DNA from: Orbilia blumenaviensis
Taxonomy: Eukaryota; Ascomycota; Orbiliomycetes; Orbiliales; Orbiliaceae
Assembly (NCBI GenBank): GCA_036872755.1
Contig: JAVHNS010000011.1
Coordinates: 620,001-684,000, forward strand
DNA length: 64,000 nucleotides
Direction of reading: 5' to 3'
In this document: piece after piece, positions 44,033-55,147 of the stretch
Position numbering within the stretch: the first letter of the stretch is position 1
Layout: every line of letters begins with the position of its first letter
The notes under the pieces: model-generated
What the model saw: the letters and a program-made list of their open reading frames with translations, nothing else
Told to the model about the DNA's origin: nothing
Database searches by the model: none
Made by a program: the position numbers and the translations under genes

Positions 44033-47000
44033 AGTGGAGGGCCATTGAGGAACTTCAGTCTCAGCAACCTGCTCCCACGACCGCTGCCAGATACAAGTGA
44101 GGAGAAGAGGAGGGCCAGTCACAAGTCGATTGATTAATGGATTCACGTTTGCAAGTTGAAAGAGGGGGCCTGGGGGTCGCTAGGGTTTGGATTTGGGCGC
44201 GGTATTTTTTTCATTCTTCCTATACCAACCGTCGTTATTACAGTTTTTCCTTCATTGCTTTTGGAATACCCGGTTGCAATTCTTGTCCCCTCTTTACGCA
44301 GTACATACTTGTTCCTGCTTTTCCTTTTTTTTTTTTTTTCTTTCGTAAAAGCTAGTTCAGAATTGTTGAACTCCTCGTTTTGTTCTCTTTCTAGTAATAT
44401 CGTCCTTGCATGCAACCTCATAGCCTTTGCGCCTTGGATGGATTCGTGGCCTGTCGTTTTTGTTTCGGCAACTAATTACCGTTGTACTTCATGAGATTTC
44501 AATAGCGTACACGAAATGGAATGGCATCGCCATCTTCTCCTTGTTCCCACCATTTTGCTAGTCACTCGGTCTTGTGCGCATGTGCGTCGTCACACCGAAG
44601 TCCCTGTCGGATGTCGAACCTTGGTGGATCCCCTTCTCACCAGGCCAGGTCCCTCGAAAACCCGAGACTCCCCGAAAGGGATTAGTAACGATGGTCACAC
44701 AAGGTAACTAAATACTTAGTCTGCGATCTAGCCTTTAAGCTCCAGACAGTGTCGACAGGGTAAACTAAACCATATGCGGGGCATCAAGATGAGCATCATT
44801 CTAAAATATCTTGATTGATATCCACGGGACGATTTTCTTTTCTATCAGTTTCTATGTATTTGCCGGTCTTAGGATCCGTCAAATTGAACCTCCTCTATTG
44901 GTTCTGTAGGGCTTCAAGGGCACTGACCCTTTCTGCTCCGATAAATATACCTCATGATCTCCCTTCCGCTCCTCTCTAACACTCCTCCTTCCTCCTCCTC
45001 GAAAAAAGCAAGTAAGTTATCACAGAAACCAAAAAAAAAAGCTCAGGGCAACCGATACGGGGACTGGGATGCATCTGCAAGTTGGATGGAAACCCACACG
45101 ACGCTGGCGCTAGCCAGCCCTTTGGTCTGTGTTACATTCGCTATGAGACAACGCTCGGTTCCAAATTATCCTTACCACCGATTTGAAATCAGATGCATGT
45201 TCTTATTAATAAAGAGAGTCGAGACGAAAAAAGAACGGAAGAAAAAAGTCCCGTTCTGTGCAAACCTTTAATTTAGGAGAATTTTTCCATGTATGTACTT
45301 GCGAATTGAAAATATCTCTTTTTGAGGGTCCGAGACCTTTTTTTTCCTTGAAGAGTCTGAGATGTATCTTTATTGGGAATTGAGAGTGGGCCAATGCGTT
45401 CATAATGAATGGGTTTTAAACCACACAAACAACGCAAGGAAGAGGGATCATGAGCTGAGGGCCTAACTAGGGCCTAACTGGGTTTTGGGGGTCTTACGTC
45501 GGAGTGAATTAACAGCCGATTGGATAGGTTTGTTTTGTTGCATTTCTGTGAATAGAATCGCTTTGGGGAGGGGCAAGGGGAATGGCCGGAGGCTGGAAAT
45601 TTCGATTCACTTCCTCAATGCGATCATGGTTAAATGAACGATTGCACGGGTCGGGAATAGCCATGTGGAACGCAATTGTCAGTAGGCTTGCCACGCGCGG
45701 GAATACGATGTATGTTCCCCACCCCCCGACTTGCAGATAAGGCGGTGACAGGTGTAGGTTTAAATTTTTTGTTTCAGTCGGTTTAGCGGTGTGTTTAGTG
45801 GGGTAAAGGTAAGGTAAGGTAAGGTATGTGCACGTATGGGAGAAGGGGGGAAAAAAAAGGGAAAAGAAGCCCCCCCCGTTAGCCGGCGATGATCTTATCA
45901 CACGTTCTTTTCCCAAAACTTCAAGTCGTATTACTCCCTTTATCCATTCTCGGAACGCCGCTTCTCTAAACATATACGGCTTGAGTCTGCCTTGATGCAT
46001 GTAGTCTCATGTCCCTTTTCAGGTAAACCTGCTTGCCCTTGATTTCTTTTTCGGATTTGTTTTGCATGATGCCGAACGCGAACCATGCCATACGGAATGC
46101 GTCTTTTGCCTCGCCCCAAAAAAAAAAAAAAATGTAGCAGATGCTTTTTTTTCCTTTCTCGTTTGGTTTTGTTGCTTCGTCCTCGAAGCGAACGGCTCGT
46201 TTCGAGGACCTCAACCAAACTCCTGGGATGTACATACATGTATGTAAGATGGATGTGACAATTTTGGTCAATAGCATGCATATTGATATGCAGAGTGTTA
46301 TCCTCGTGCCAGAGAAAACAAGACCGAATTGAGGTTTTGAGTACATAACGGGCCGAGGCATTTACTTAATTGACAATTGATAACCTGGATGGGAGGGGGT
46401 GAAGCTGCTAGGAAGATCCAGGAAGCAGTTGAAGTTTATTATCCGCCATGCATGAAGTAGGCATTTTGAATAGACGCCGCCGAGGGTCTTCGCCATCGCT
46501 AATGCCCTAAAGCTTCGGGGCACCCGGGTTGATCAGGGCATTGGGCCCTCCCTTGGGAGCCCCCGGGGCTAGTCCAGTTGGATTTTAGGTTTTTTTCTTC
46601 TCCTCTTCATGCCGTCCCGTTGGCGTTGGGAATCAGTCCACCAGATAGAGCTCCCCCGGCTGTTGCAGTATAATATTTGCTAATTGATTTAGGTAATTCC
46701 ACTATTTTGATATCACGATATCTTCGTGAGCCCATCGAGAATACATAGAGAAATCGGTCTTATAGCTGTGTTACTTTACCTTCCTGACAGCTGAAAGCGA
46801 AATACATCGTCGATGGCAAAATTTTATTTTTGGTGAACATGCGCCATTGGAGAATCGGAAATCTTCAAATCTCATAGCCATCTCGATGAGTCCTTGCTGC
46901 AACGATGTAGATCAGACTGGATTGTTCAAAGACTTCCCTATTCCGATAACATATATGCGGGCCACGTAAGCATACGACAATGTTACGGAAGGATTGAAAC

Positions 47001-48504
47001 CAGCTATTGGCTAGAATCGGCATTAGGCTCGCAAGCCTGATGGTCATACATATGTGGCTGATCGCATTCAAATTCGCTACTGCTCGGAAAATCAGGTCTA
47101 AGAGCATACGAGACAGAGAAAATCATGAGAACGGAAACAATACATACGTTATACTGGATCCATGGAAAGGCTGGACATTGGTCTTACTTAGAGGCCGGAT
47201 TTTAGAGTATTTACGAGCAGTACTATACTAGTAGTGAAACATGTTAATTTGAGTTGCAGCCAGTTGGGAGTAATGATTTCATAAGCTTGTAGGTATGTAA
47301 GTACATACATACACTTACATCCTGCCTGTGTAAAGACAGGCCCAGCTATGATCTGTGCTCAAATGAAGGCTCTACTTCCTACTAGCGCACTACTATAATA
47401 CTCATTTTATTGCACTAGTTAGTAAGTTAATTTCATCAAGGAGTCTTCGAGACATACCTACGCCTTCAGAGATGGTAACGAATTGTTTCATTCGTAGACT
47501 TCCGTGACAAAAGCTCTTTTTTTTGCAAGGTTATGGTAATATCGGCTCAGCTAGCCAGAGCTGCAGCTCGAGCCATTGCATAGAAACATCTTTATTTAGC
47601 ACAGCTTGTCTACGAAACATGAAAGTATGAGGGTTACTGAGCTATCGGTATCGGAAGCGACACGGTGGAGAAGTCGGGGTCGGGCCGGCGAGAGACATCA
47701 TAGGCTAATGGAGGAGCCAAGTCTCTGGGGAGTAAGGAATTGTTGTTTGGCTTGGATATCAAACTATTGATGGCTTGTTATCTCCGTTCCATTACAACAA
47801 CATCATTCTTCTATCACCGAGATCTCTAGAGTGATAACCTAATCGCTTTTGTTTCCTCAAAAACAAAAAATAAAGTAAAACACAACAGACTACTACAATT
47901 TCGCGACGACGGGAAAAAACAATATCAACTCCAGTTAATTCCAGGCTAACTCGTGCTCGGACTTCCAACCAGTCAAATCGATTACCTGTGGACCTGGTTC
48001 ATTCGACCTGCCAAGCTTCCACAAAAGGTCTTGGCAGCCCAACCAGACCCTCGCAAAACCCTCGTCTCGAGCCGTGCCGGCGATATGCAACCACCAGATC
48101 TCGATTCGATCGATTCCAGGTTCAGTGCTTGCATGATACCGATAGTATATAAGTATATAGTATATATATGATATCATGAGCCTCTTTAAATTTCGACAAC
48201 TCTAGACTCCTTGCGCCATAATTTTTTTTTTTCAAGTTGATGAAACGAAAGGCATATACTGGCAAGTAAACGTATATTAATATGTTTCTATATCGGTTTG
48301 GGTTCCGACTTCGCGATACCATGAGCCTATATGCGCATGCACTGTGGCCCATGCGACATATTGCGCCAAATAAAGGATTACCATGGCCCTACCACGCTGT
48401 TAGCACGTTTTGCCTCACTCTATTCAGCAGGATTGCAGTCCACGTTTTCTTTCAAGTTTCAAGCTACTGCCGAAAAAGATTCGTAGTGCATTCGACGCTC
48501 AAAA
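44033..48504. other. Large intergenic region
   Basis: About 4.5 kb between tricalbin and the next plus-strand gene. No supported gene. It contains the tricalbin 3' UTR, several A/T runs, a GC-rich palindromic block at 46480-46575 and AT-rich stretches. A small open frame at 47953-48171 has gene-like composition (LGLPTSQIDYLWTWFIRP) but no domain or partner exon was recognised; it could be a gene relic. Confidence 0.5.
46501..46570. other. GC-rich block with inverted repeats
   Basis: AATGCCCT (46501) and AGGGCATT (46535-46542) form an 8-bp stem around a loop containing CCCGGG, followed at once by GGGCCC and CCCCGGGG palindromes. The block stands out against AT-rich surroundings. No gene or family recognised. 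Confidence 0.45.
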
Positions 48505-50067
48505 ATGTGGGGTGCATTCCAATATGTCCTCCTCGGAGTCTTTTTCCGGGACCTTGGAGCAGCCGCTTATGAAATCGCCTTCACGCCCTATGACATGAAA
48601 AGTGCCCAGGAGTCCATTTTCGCCTATAAACCGCTTCCCGAACTCAACTGGAGCGTATACCCTCGCTTTCGCTGTCATCAAATCAACTGGAGCGATTATC
48701 CCCCGGAAAGCGTGGGGTTTGTAGCAAGTGTGTTTTTCCGTGGATATAAAACTTTTAAATATCCAGCGCCTTTGCCAGAAGCAGTTGCCTTCTATGCTGC
48801 CAAACCGAATGATCCCCAGCCAGGGAGCCCGTGTCGTTTCGAAAATCTCATCACAGTAGCACACCTTGGTGGATATTCGAATTTCCCCGAAGGGGCCATT
48901 ATGAAGCTCCGGTTTGCGGGCAATAGATACCCCACGCATTGGATGGAGATACCCGAGGACGATTCTTCGGATATGTGGAGGTGGGTACAAGAAGGCCCCA
49001 TTGGTGGCCAAAATTGGAGAACAGCGTACTGGTCCGCCCCTGATAAGAAGTGGGTGGTCAGGTGGGGTGATCTATCAGAGAGTCCTGAATATTGGGACCC
49101 ATGGTATTACGCCGCGATAGGTAGTGATATTGGGGGTCGAGAACTTGAGCTGGAATCCAACCCACCTGGCGATGATAGTTATGAACAACATTATTATCAC
49201 CCTGAATACTCCGACGATGATGCCATATCAAGGCGTACGATGTACAGCGCCGGAACAGACTCACCGGACGGTTTCCCTGAACGTACATTCGACGTCCCTC
49301 CACCCGAAATCATTAGAGGTAATCCGCGCTGGGTTTATCGCCCCACAACGGGGTATCGTGGTGATCATCCTTCATTTGTAGATTGGCGGAATAAGCGTAT
49401 CCGTGATGCGGGGGACTATCAGACTGTGTCACCTATTTTATATAACAACGGGGATAGTGGTGAGTATGAAAAGTTACAGGACCAGGGATACGTTATCGAT
49501 ATCGAAGCGGAGAAGGAACTGGCTGCAAAACGAGCTAAGCACCTCAAAGGAGTTAAGGAAGCAGAAATATTTTACGAAGCAGCCAATTCGGCCAAGGAAA
49601 ATGCTGACCCAAGCGGTACCAAGGCTGATGCCGGGCCTTATGATGATATTTGGCCGTGGGATACTAATAAGGAACGGTTCCAACTAGAGATTCCCGATCC
49701 TTTACGGACTCTTTTAGATATAAATACCGGTATTCCTCTACAGCGGCCACGGATGCCGATATTTAACCCGGCGGATAATATTCCCTTGATGCAACCCCCT
49801 AAACCCGTTATTCAACCCGGCCCAGGCCTCAAGATAAGGCGACCGATCATAAACAAGATACACAAAGTATTATCTGGTCCTGGAACCCCAATTTCGGGGA
49901 AAGATTCCTGGGTTAATGGGAATTCGGACGATTCAGATGCATATCAAGACTCTATTGAAGAGGCTTCAAACGAAGAGGACTCGGATGCTGACGGGTTGAA
50001 CGATGACGGAGGTTCGAAAGGTGGGAGCCCGAGTAATGCATATACCGAACCTGCTACTGCGGAGTAA
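48505..50067 (+). CDS. Unknown protein, possibly secreted, with acidic disordered tail
   Basis: Single exon, 520 aa, ATG start. The N-terminus MWGAFQYVLLGVFFRDLGAAAYE could be a short signal peptide with cleavage after an Ala, although the Arg-Asp within the hydrophobic run makes this uncertain. Residues about 25-210 are rich in Trp, Tyr and Pro (for example ELNWSVYPRFRCHQINWSDYP and WMEIPEDDSSDMWRWVQ) and look like a folded domain. The second half is disordered: Pro-rich (RPRMPIFNPADNIPLMQPP) and then acidic with runs of Asp, Glu and Ser. I do not recognise the family; the sequence looks lineage-restricted. It stands alone, with 4.5 kb of gene-free DNA upstream. A secreted host- or environment-facing role is only a guess. 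Confidence 0.7.
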   Translation: MWGAFQYVLLGVFFRDLGAAAYEIAFTPYDMKSAQESIFAYKPLPELNWSVYPRFRCHQINWSDYPPESVGFVASVFFRGYKTFKYPAPLPEAVAFYAAKPNDPQPGSPCRFENLITVAHLGGYSNFPEGAIMKLRFAGNRYPTHWMEIPEDDSSDMWRWVQEGPIGGQNWRTAYWSAPDKKWVVRWGDLSESPEYWDPWYYAAIGSDIGGRELELESNPPGDDSYEQHYYHPEYSDDDAISRRTMYSAGTDSPDGFPERTFDVPPPEIIRGNPRWVYRPTTGYRGDHPSFVDWRNKRIRDAGDYQTVSPILYNNGDSGEYEKLQDQGYVIDIEAEKELAAKRAKHLKGVKEAEIFYEAANSAKENADPSGTKADAGPYDDIWPWDTNKERFQLEIPDPLRTLLDINTGIPLQRPRMPIFNPADNIPLMQPPKPVIQPGPGLKIRRPIINKIHKVLSGPGTPISGKDSWVNGNSDDSDAYQDSIEEASNEEDSDADGLNDDGGSKGGSPSNAYTEPATAE

Positions 50068-51564
50068 TAAAGATAACATCTGCCTGTGTTCATTATAACC
50101 ATACTATTGTATACTGCTATATCTTGTGCATGGATATCGATAGCTACTATGCATTGTATATGGTTAATATCGAAAGCCATATGTCGGTGAAGCTTAGCTG
50201 CAGCGGGTGCACGTCTTGGCCTGGCTGAAGCAATCGCTTAACAATGCTGGAACCCCATCCCGTCCCGCTGACTTACAATGCATAATAGTTGCACCGCAAG
50301 ACCCACCCATTAACTATTAGCCCCAGCACGGCAGAAAAAAATGTGTGCAGGTGACAGTCTGGATATCGTATTCGTCCAGGGAGCTCTGCGGATCCCCATA
50401 TCATTATTAAAAGAAAAGTCTTAAAAACCGAGGGATTGCACCATCGTCGGTACTTTTACCGGTCCAGAACTTGCAACGGGCAGAGGTTATTTCCTCGACT
50501 GCATTCGAACAGATAAGACTCGCCCTTTTGATCTCACGAGAATTGAAGGTATCGTATGCAAACTGCCAAAGAATGCCAATGTGATGTGAACATGCATATT
50601 CTGATACCTAGATTGCACTGAAATTCCACATCACCATCGAATTTGGCAGTCGAGGTTGATGTGAATTCCGACCGATAACCAATCACACCCTCTGCATGTC
50701 AGATCTTGGCCCTCCAGCCCTAGCTTGCCCGCCGCTCAATTTTTTGATCACTTGCATGGTTTAGTCCACACGGGAAAGGTTATTACTAACAGCCTTTTCG
50801 TCGCCTGCCTGCTGCAAGGCTGGCCCCATTTGCAAGATGCTTAAACATGCGGAGTTCGGCCGGTGAAGAAAAATATATACAAAGAAAACGGACCCTATTG
50901 TTCGCTGCGTTCTAAGTAGTACTATATGTCAGGATGTTGAAGGGACAGGACCATGATGGTCTAGTGCGCTGCTACCCTCCGTTCCGTGGCGAAAAAAAAA
51001 AACGGCACTACTTACTTACTAAAGCACATTCAAGATCTTCCTCCCGCATGGCCATCTTCTTTGTTCCTTTCTCTCTTCCAATCGGTTTAAATACTTCAGC
51101 TAAGCATTTCCCCAAGAGAACCCTTCCCTGAGATCTGCCTCTTCGCCGCAATCTCTCGCTTCAGTGTCCATCCAACTTTCAGCATTCAAAGTTCCTACGT
51201 AATTTATAACTTCTCGAGTGTTGCGCCTCTTCCCATTCATAGAATTCTAGTATTATAGACCGCGAGCCCTTTTAGACGTCTAGATATCCTCCTAGGCATC
51301 TAGATAATATATCCATTTTGAGATTATTTTTTTCTCTCTTAAGATTCTGTTTATCCGAGGTTCCAGTCTCGGATGTTAAACTGGGTGTATTGCTCATTCT
51401 TCGATAGCTGACTAAGAAACTGCCCGCTCTGTTGTATTTCAACAACGACAACGCTTTTTCTTATTTACTACTCAGCTTTGATGACTTTATGACATCCATC
51501 TTATTTTAGCAAATAAACAGCGAGAGGGAGTAGAAGTTTAGAGGAGAAAGACGAATAAGATAAG
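50068..51564. other. Intergenic region upstream of the MFS gene
   Basis: About 1.5 kb. It contains an imperfect inverted repeat (50562-50650). From about 51050 to 51560 the plus strand is T/C-rich, which suits a promoter and 5' leader of the MFS gene. No gene is supported. Confidence 0.55.
50562..50650. repeat. Interrupted inverted repeat
   Basis: ACTGCCAAA and TGATGTG (50562-50588) recur as exact reverse complements (50627-50633 CACATCA and 50642-50650 TTTGGCAGT), with unequal spacers of 11 and 8 bases and a 38-base centre. It could be a binding site array or an old small element. Confidence 0.5.
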
Positions 51565-53490
51565 ATGTCAAAGATGCGATCGGATGAATCTACACCTCTA
51601 ATAGTTCGCGAGGATGAGAGGCAGAAACCAAAGTTACCAGTGAAACAGTTAGCAGTTCTTGGTGGGTATCCCTAATACCACAACTTTCTGGAACTTACGC
51701 CCCTAATAACTGATATCTTGTGGATATAGTGGTATGTCGTCTATCAGAGCCGATATGTTTAACAAGTATCCTATCATATCTCCCTCAAATGATCCGGAGC
51801 TTCGGAGTCCCGGAGGCAGATGTCGGATTCTGGGTCGGTAAGTATCCAAACCCGCTAGATCTATAACGTCTTGAATGAAAATGACGATTATCTGACGGAG
51901 AAATTAGGTATCACCGCATCCTCATTTTCGATAGCACAATGTATGACAGGTATCGCATGGGGTCGGCTTAGTGACCGTGTAGGCCGAAAACCTGTTATTC
52001 TGTGCGGTATTTTGGGTATGCTTTCATCGGTTCTTGTATTCGGATTCGCGAATAGCATAGCTATGGCCGTGATATCGAGATCCTGTATTGGACTTCTGAA
52101 TGGCAATGTTGGTATATTACGCACTGTGGTTGCGGAGCTAGTCCCAGAACGAGAACTTCAGCCTCAGGCCTTCAGCTTGCTCCCCTTGACATGGAGCATA
52201 GGAAGTATAGCCGGGCCAATCATTGGCGGCTTTCTGAGCGAGCCTTCGAAGAACCACCCTACTATGTTTCCCCCAGGCGGCTTCTTTGACCGCCATCCCT
52301 TTGTTTTGCCAAATATATTTACAGCCGCAATTCTCTTTATGGCTTTCATCTTTGGCACTCTTTTCCTGGAAGAGACCCTTGTCGGCCACCGCCACCGCTA
52401 TGACCCCGGCCGCGAGGTCGGTAAGAAAATCGAGGCGTTCCTCTCATCCACTTTCACCCGCCTAACTACTGGGAAACCAGTAGTACATAAGCACTCGCCT
52501 GTACCCGTTGATGAAGAAACAGCCCCACTGCTCGCCTCCCACTCTAATAATAACTATTCTGGCACTACGAAATCAATTTCACCACCAGCCCCACACGTTC
52601 ATCACCCACACGCACCTCTACCGTGGTCTCAAGTCCTAACTCAGCAATCGATCTACAACATCGTCGTATACTTTCTCATTGCCATCCATGCCGTCTCATA
52701 TGACTCCATTCTTCCCGTTTTTTATTCAACGCATACACCAACCGCCAAAGACCCCATTCGCCTGCCGTTCCACATCCCTGGTGGTTTCGGACTATCAACC
52801 TCTCAAATCGGACTAATCTATTCCGCCATCGCCATCATTACCATGTTACTCCAATTCCTGCTATATCCGCCGATAGCCAGACACTACGGCAACGTCAAAC
52901 TCCTGGCGGCATCGGCTGCAATGTATCCGTTCATATACTTAGTAACACCGTATACGTTAGCTATAACCTCTCGAAAATGGCTGTTTGCGTCTTGGGCGGT
53001 TATAATATTATCAAAGGCTATTACGGGAGTATTTGCATTCACTAGTTCTACTATATTGATTACAAACACGGCAAGTTCTATTAGGGTTCTTGGAACGTTG
53101 AATGGATTTGCCACTAGTACGGCGGCTATGGGGAGGGCTGTTGGGCCGAGTGCTTTTGGGTGGATGTTCAGTGTGGGGCAGAAGGGGTATTGGACTACTA
53201 TACCCTGGGTGGGATTGACTGTTGTGGCGGCTACGATGTGGATTTGGATCCCGAAGTTGGTGGAGGGTGAGGGGGTTGGTGGGGAGAGTAGTAGTGATAG
53301 TAGTGATGATGATGAGGATGAAGAAGAAGATGGGGCAGAGGTAATTGATGGGGAGAGGGTTACGACTATTGAGATTGTGGAGCCGGACAGGGAGGTGGAT
53401 GAGGGACTTGGTGAGGACTTGGAGGAGGAGTGTAAGAAGTTCAAGGGACGCCGGAGACGGTTGAGTATGGGGAGTGTGGGGGAGCAGTGA
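51565..53490 (+). CDS. MFS transporter (12-TM, DHA1/ZIF-like)
   Basis: Three exons, 51565-51661, 51730-51837 and 51908-53490, give 595 aa. The frame is continuous across both short introns (68 and 70 bp). The major-facilitator motif A between TM2 and TM3 reads GRLSDRVGRKP (about 87-97). The early part CRLSEPICLTSILSYLPQMI is the first TM segment typical of this subgroup, which includes yeast YCR023C and plant ZIF1-like proteins. A long cytosolic loop (about 200-270) with His/Pro-rich sequence separates the two halves, and the C-terminal tail is very acidic (DSSDDDEDEEED). Such proteins are proton antiporters for drugs or small metabolites; substrate cannot be inferred. Likely in the plasma or vacuolar membrane. 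Confidence 0.88.
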
Positions 53491-54029
53491 CCTACATACA
53501 TCCCGGGGTTATTGGTATCTTACCATGGTCTCGCCGCCGGATAAACCTTTTTTCTTTTTCCCTTTTCTTTTGTTTTCTTTTTTGATCTTTTCTTTTTATT
53601 ATATATACTTAGTCGTACGTGGAGGGCTCCCTTCGGAGGTAAGATACAGATTGAGCTAGCTTATAACAAAAAAACGTATGTACGTATAACGGTGTAGTTT
53701 TATAGGGTCCGTTTTTCAGGTACATTACTATACTTTTAGGACTAGAACTTATATGGAGAAATATGTGTTATTAACTATTGATTGCGCGAGAGCGGGATAA
53801 CTTAGTAGTTATGAGTAGAGTGGGTTTTCTGGGTATAGAGGACCGTGCGTGAAAACTCCCGACTAACTAAGCATATGGTAAGCAAGAATCCGAGGATCTT
53901 GCTTGGTTTATTGTACAAAAACGAACCGTTAACTTCCCCTAAAGTAGAAACAAAACCGGTATGTCCTAAAAACGCCACCTGCAGAAACATGAAAGAAGAA
54001 ATCAAATACGGGATTCAGATCCCCGAAAG

Positions 54030-54060
<31 letters not shown>

Positions 54061-54211
54061 ACAGCGGTAAACCGATTAGACCGTCGCTAGAAATGCCCAT
54101 GTCAAAAAATAGCCAGTCCTGATTTTGTTTAAAAAAGGAGAGAAAAAAAAACCGATAAAAAGAAAAAACGCCATGTTGCATCAAGTAAATGCATCGAAGA
54201 AGACATGGGAA
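53491..54211. other. Convergent 3' intergenic region with A30 run
   Basis: About 720 bp between the 3' ends of the MFS gene and the small F-box gene. T-rich after the MFS stop, then a run of 30 A. No gene is supported. Confidence 0.6.
54030..54059. repeat. Poly-A tract (30 A)
   Basis: Uninterrupted run of 30 A between two convergent genes. On the minus strand it is T30 downstream of the F-box gene. No retroposon body could be recognised upstream of it. Confidence 0.9.
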
Positions 54212-55147
54212 TCACCCAAATACCCTTTTCCATAATCCAGCCAATAGTCCTTCTTTCTTGGGCGGCTCTGGCAAAACGGTATAGTGGACTTTGATGATCA
54301 GAGTAGAGCTCATGGCTCCCTTCTCCCATTCCTCCCGGCTGGTCAGTCTACGCTTTCTCCTCTTTTCACCGCTGTCGTCGGTTTCATCGTAGTCCTCATC
54401 TTCATCATCGTCATCGTAGAATTCTTTCTTCATAGTAAAAAGCGTCGCCTCGAGACGATGCTTCTTTCTGAGGTTTGCTGTGAAATCGCCGGTTTCTTCG
54501 CCCGGTGGGATATATTTGGGTGGAGGTGGTTGGACAAAAGTGATATGTCCCCAGCTTGTTTCAAGGCAGTCATGTAGAGCTTTCAAATAGCTATCTACTG
54601 TGATGCCGTTTTCATTGACAATTGTGAAGCCCTTATCCAGGGTGCTCTGCAGACTAGATCGCCGACCCGAAGTTGCTGTTATAACCCGGATGCTCGACTC
54701 AATCTTTTTGAGTGGTGGGCGGGTGATATAAAAGCTACCTAGATCATCGGCGTTTTTGGCAATGAAGTCGGCAAGAGACTTTCTGATAAACTGTTTTTGA
54801 AGGATACGAAGTGGTGGAGAAACCGGATTTGGTTCTGTAGTCCATTCATCGATATTGATGAGTGTACGTTCAAAGAACGGACGGAATGGTTCAAAATAGG
54901 TTATCTCATTGGTGTAGCGTGCATCCTCAGCTGGGATCTGGGACGCAAGACGCTTTCGCTCTGAGATTGGAGGATTAGGACTACGCCAAGTATCCCAAAG
55001 AATTTCTGGATCAGTGTCGATGACTTCCTTGAAATGTCGGGATACTCGTCGGGCACGTAGGATATCCTCAAACGGAAGGCTGAGCAGAATCGGAGCGAGC
55101 AGTTCGGGGAGGTTGAGGACGCTTGAGGTGGCAGAGGCTTGTGCCAT
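54212..55147 (-). CDS. Small F-box protein
   Basis: Single exon, 311 aa. An F-box lies at about 12-55 (LNLPELLAPILLSLPFEDILRARRVSRHFKEVI), with the usual following Trp at ILWDTW. The rest has no known repeat; residues about 95-190 may form an alpha/beta domain. A strongly acidic stretch (YDDDDEDEDYDETDD) and a basic KRRKRRL stretch lie at about 240-270, then a short C-terminal beta-rich end. The F-box suggests binding to Skp1 and service as a substrate receptor in an SCF ubiquitin ligase; the substrate is unknown. Filamentous fungi have many such F-box proteins with unrelated C-terminal halves. The start codon gives the F-box its expected N-terminal place. Confidence 0.82.
   Translation of the reverse strand: MAQASATSSVLNLPELLAPILLSLPFEDILRARRVSRHFKEVIDTDPEILWDTWRSPNPPISERKRLASQIPAEDARYTNEITYFEPFRPFFERTLINIDEWTTEPNPVSPPLRILQKQFIRKSLADFIAKNADDLGSFYITRPPLKKIESSIRVITATSGRRSSLQSTLDKGFTIVNENGITVDSYLKALHDCLETSWGHITFVQPPPPKYIPPGEETGDFTANLRKKHRLEATLFTMKKEFYDDDDEDEDYDETDDSGEKRRKRRLTSREEWEKGAMSSTLIIKVHYTVLPEPPKKEGLLAGLWKRVFG

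Noticed and set aside
54000..54060. Retroposon with poly-A tail
   Set aside because: The A30 run has no recognisable element body or target-site duplication; it may be a simple homopolymer.
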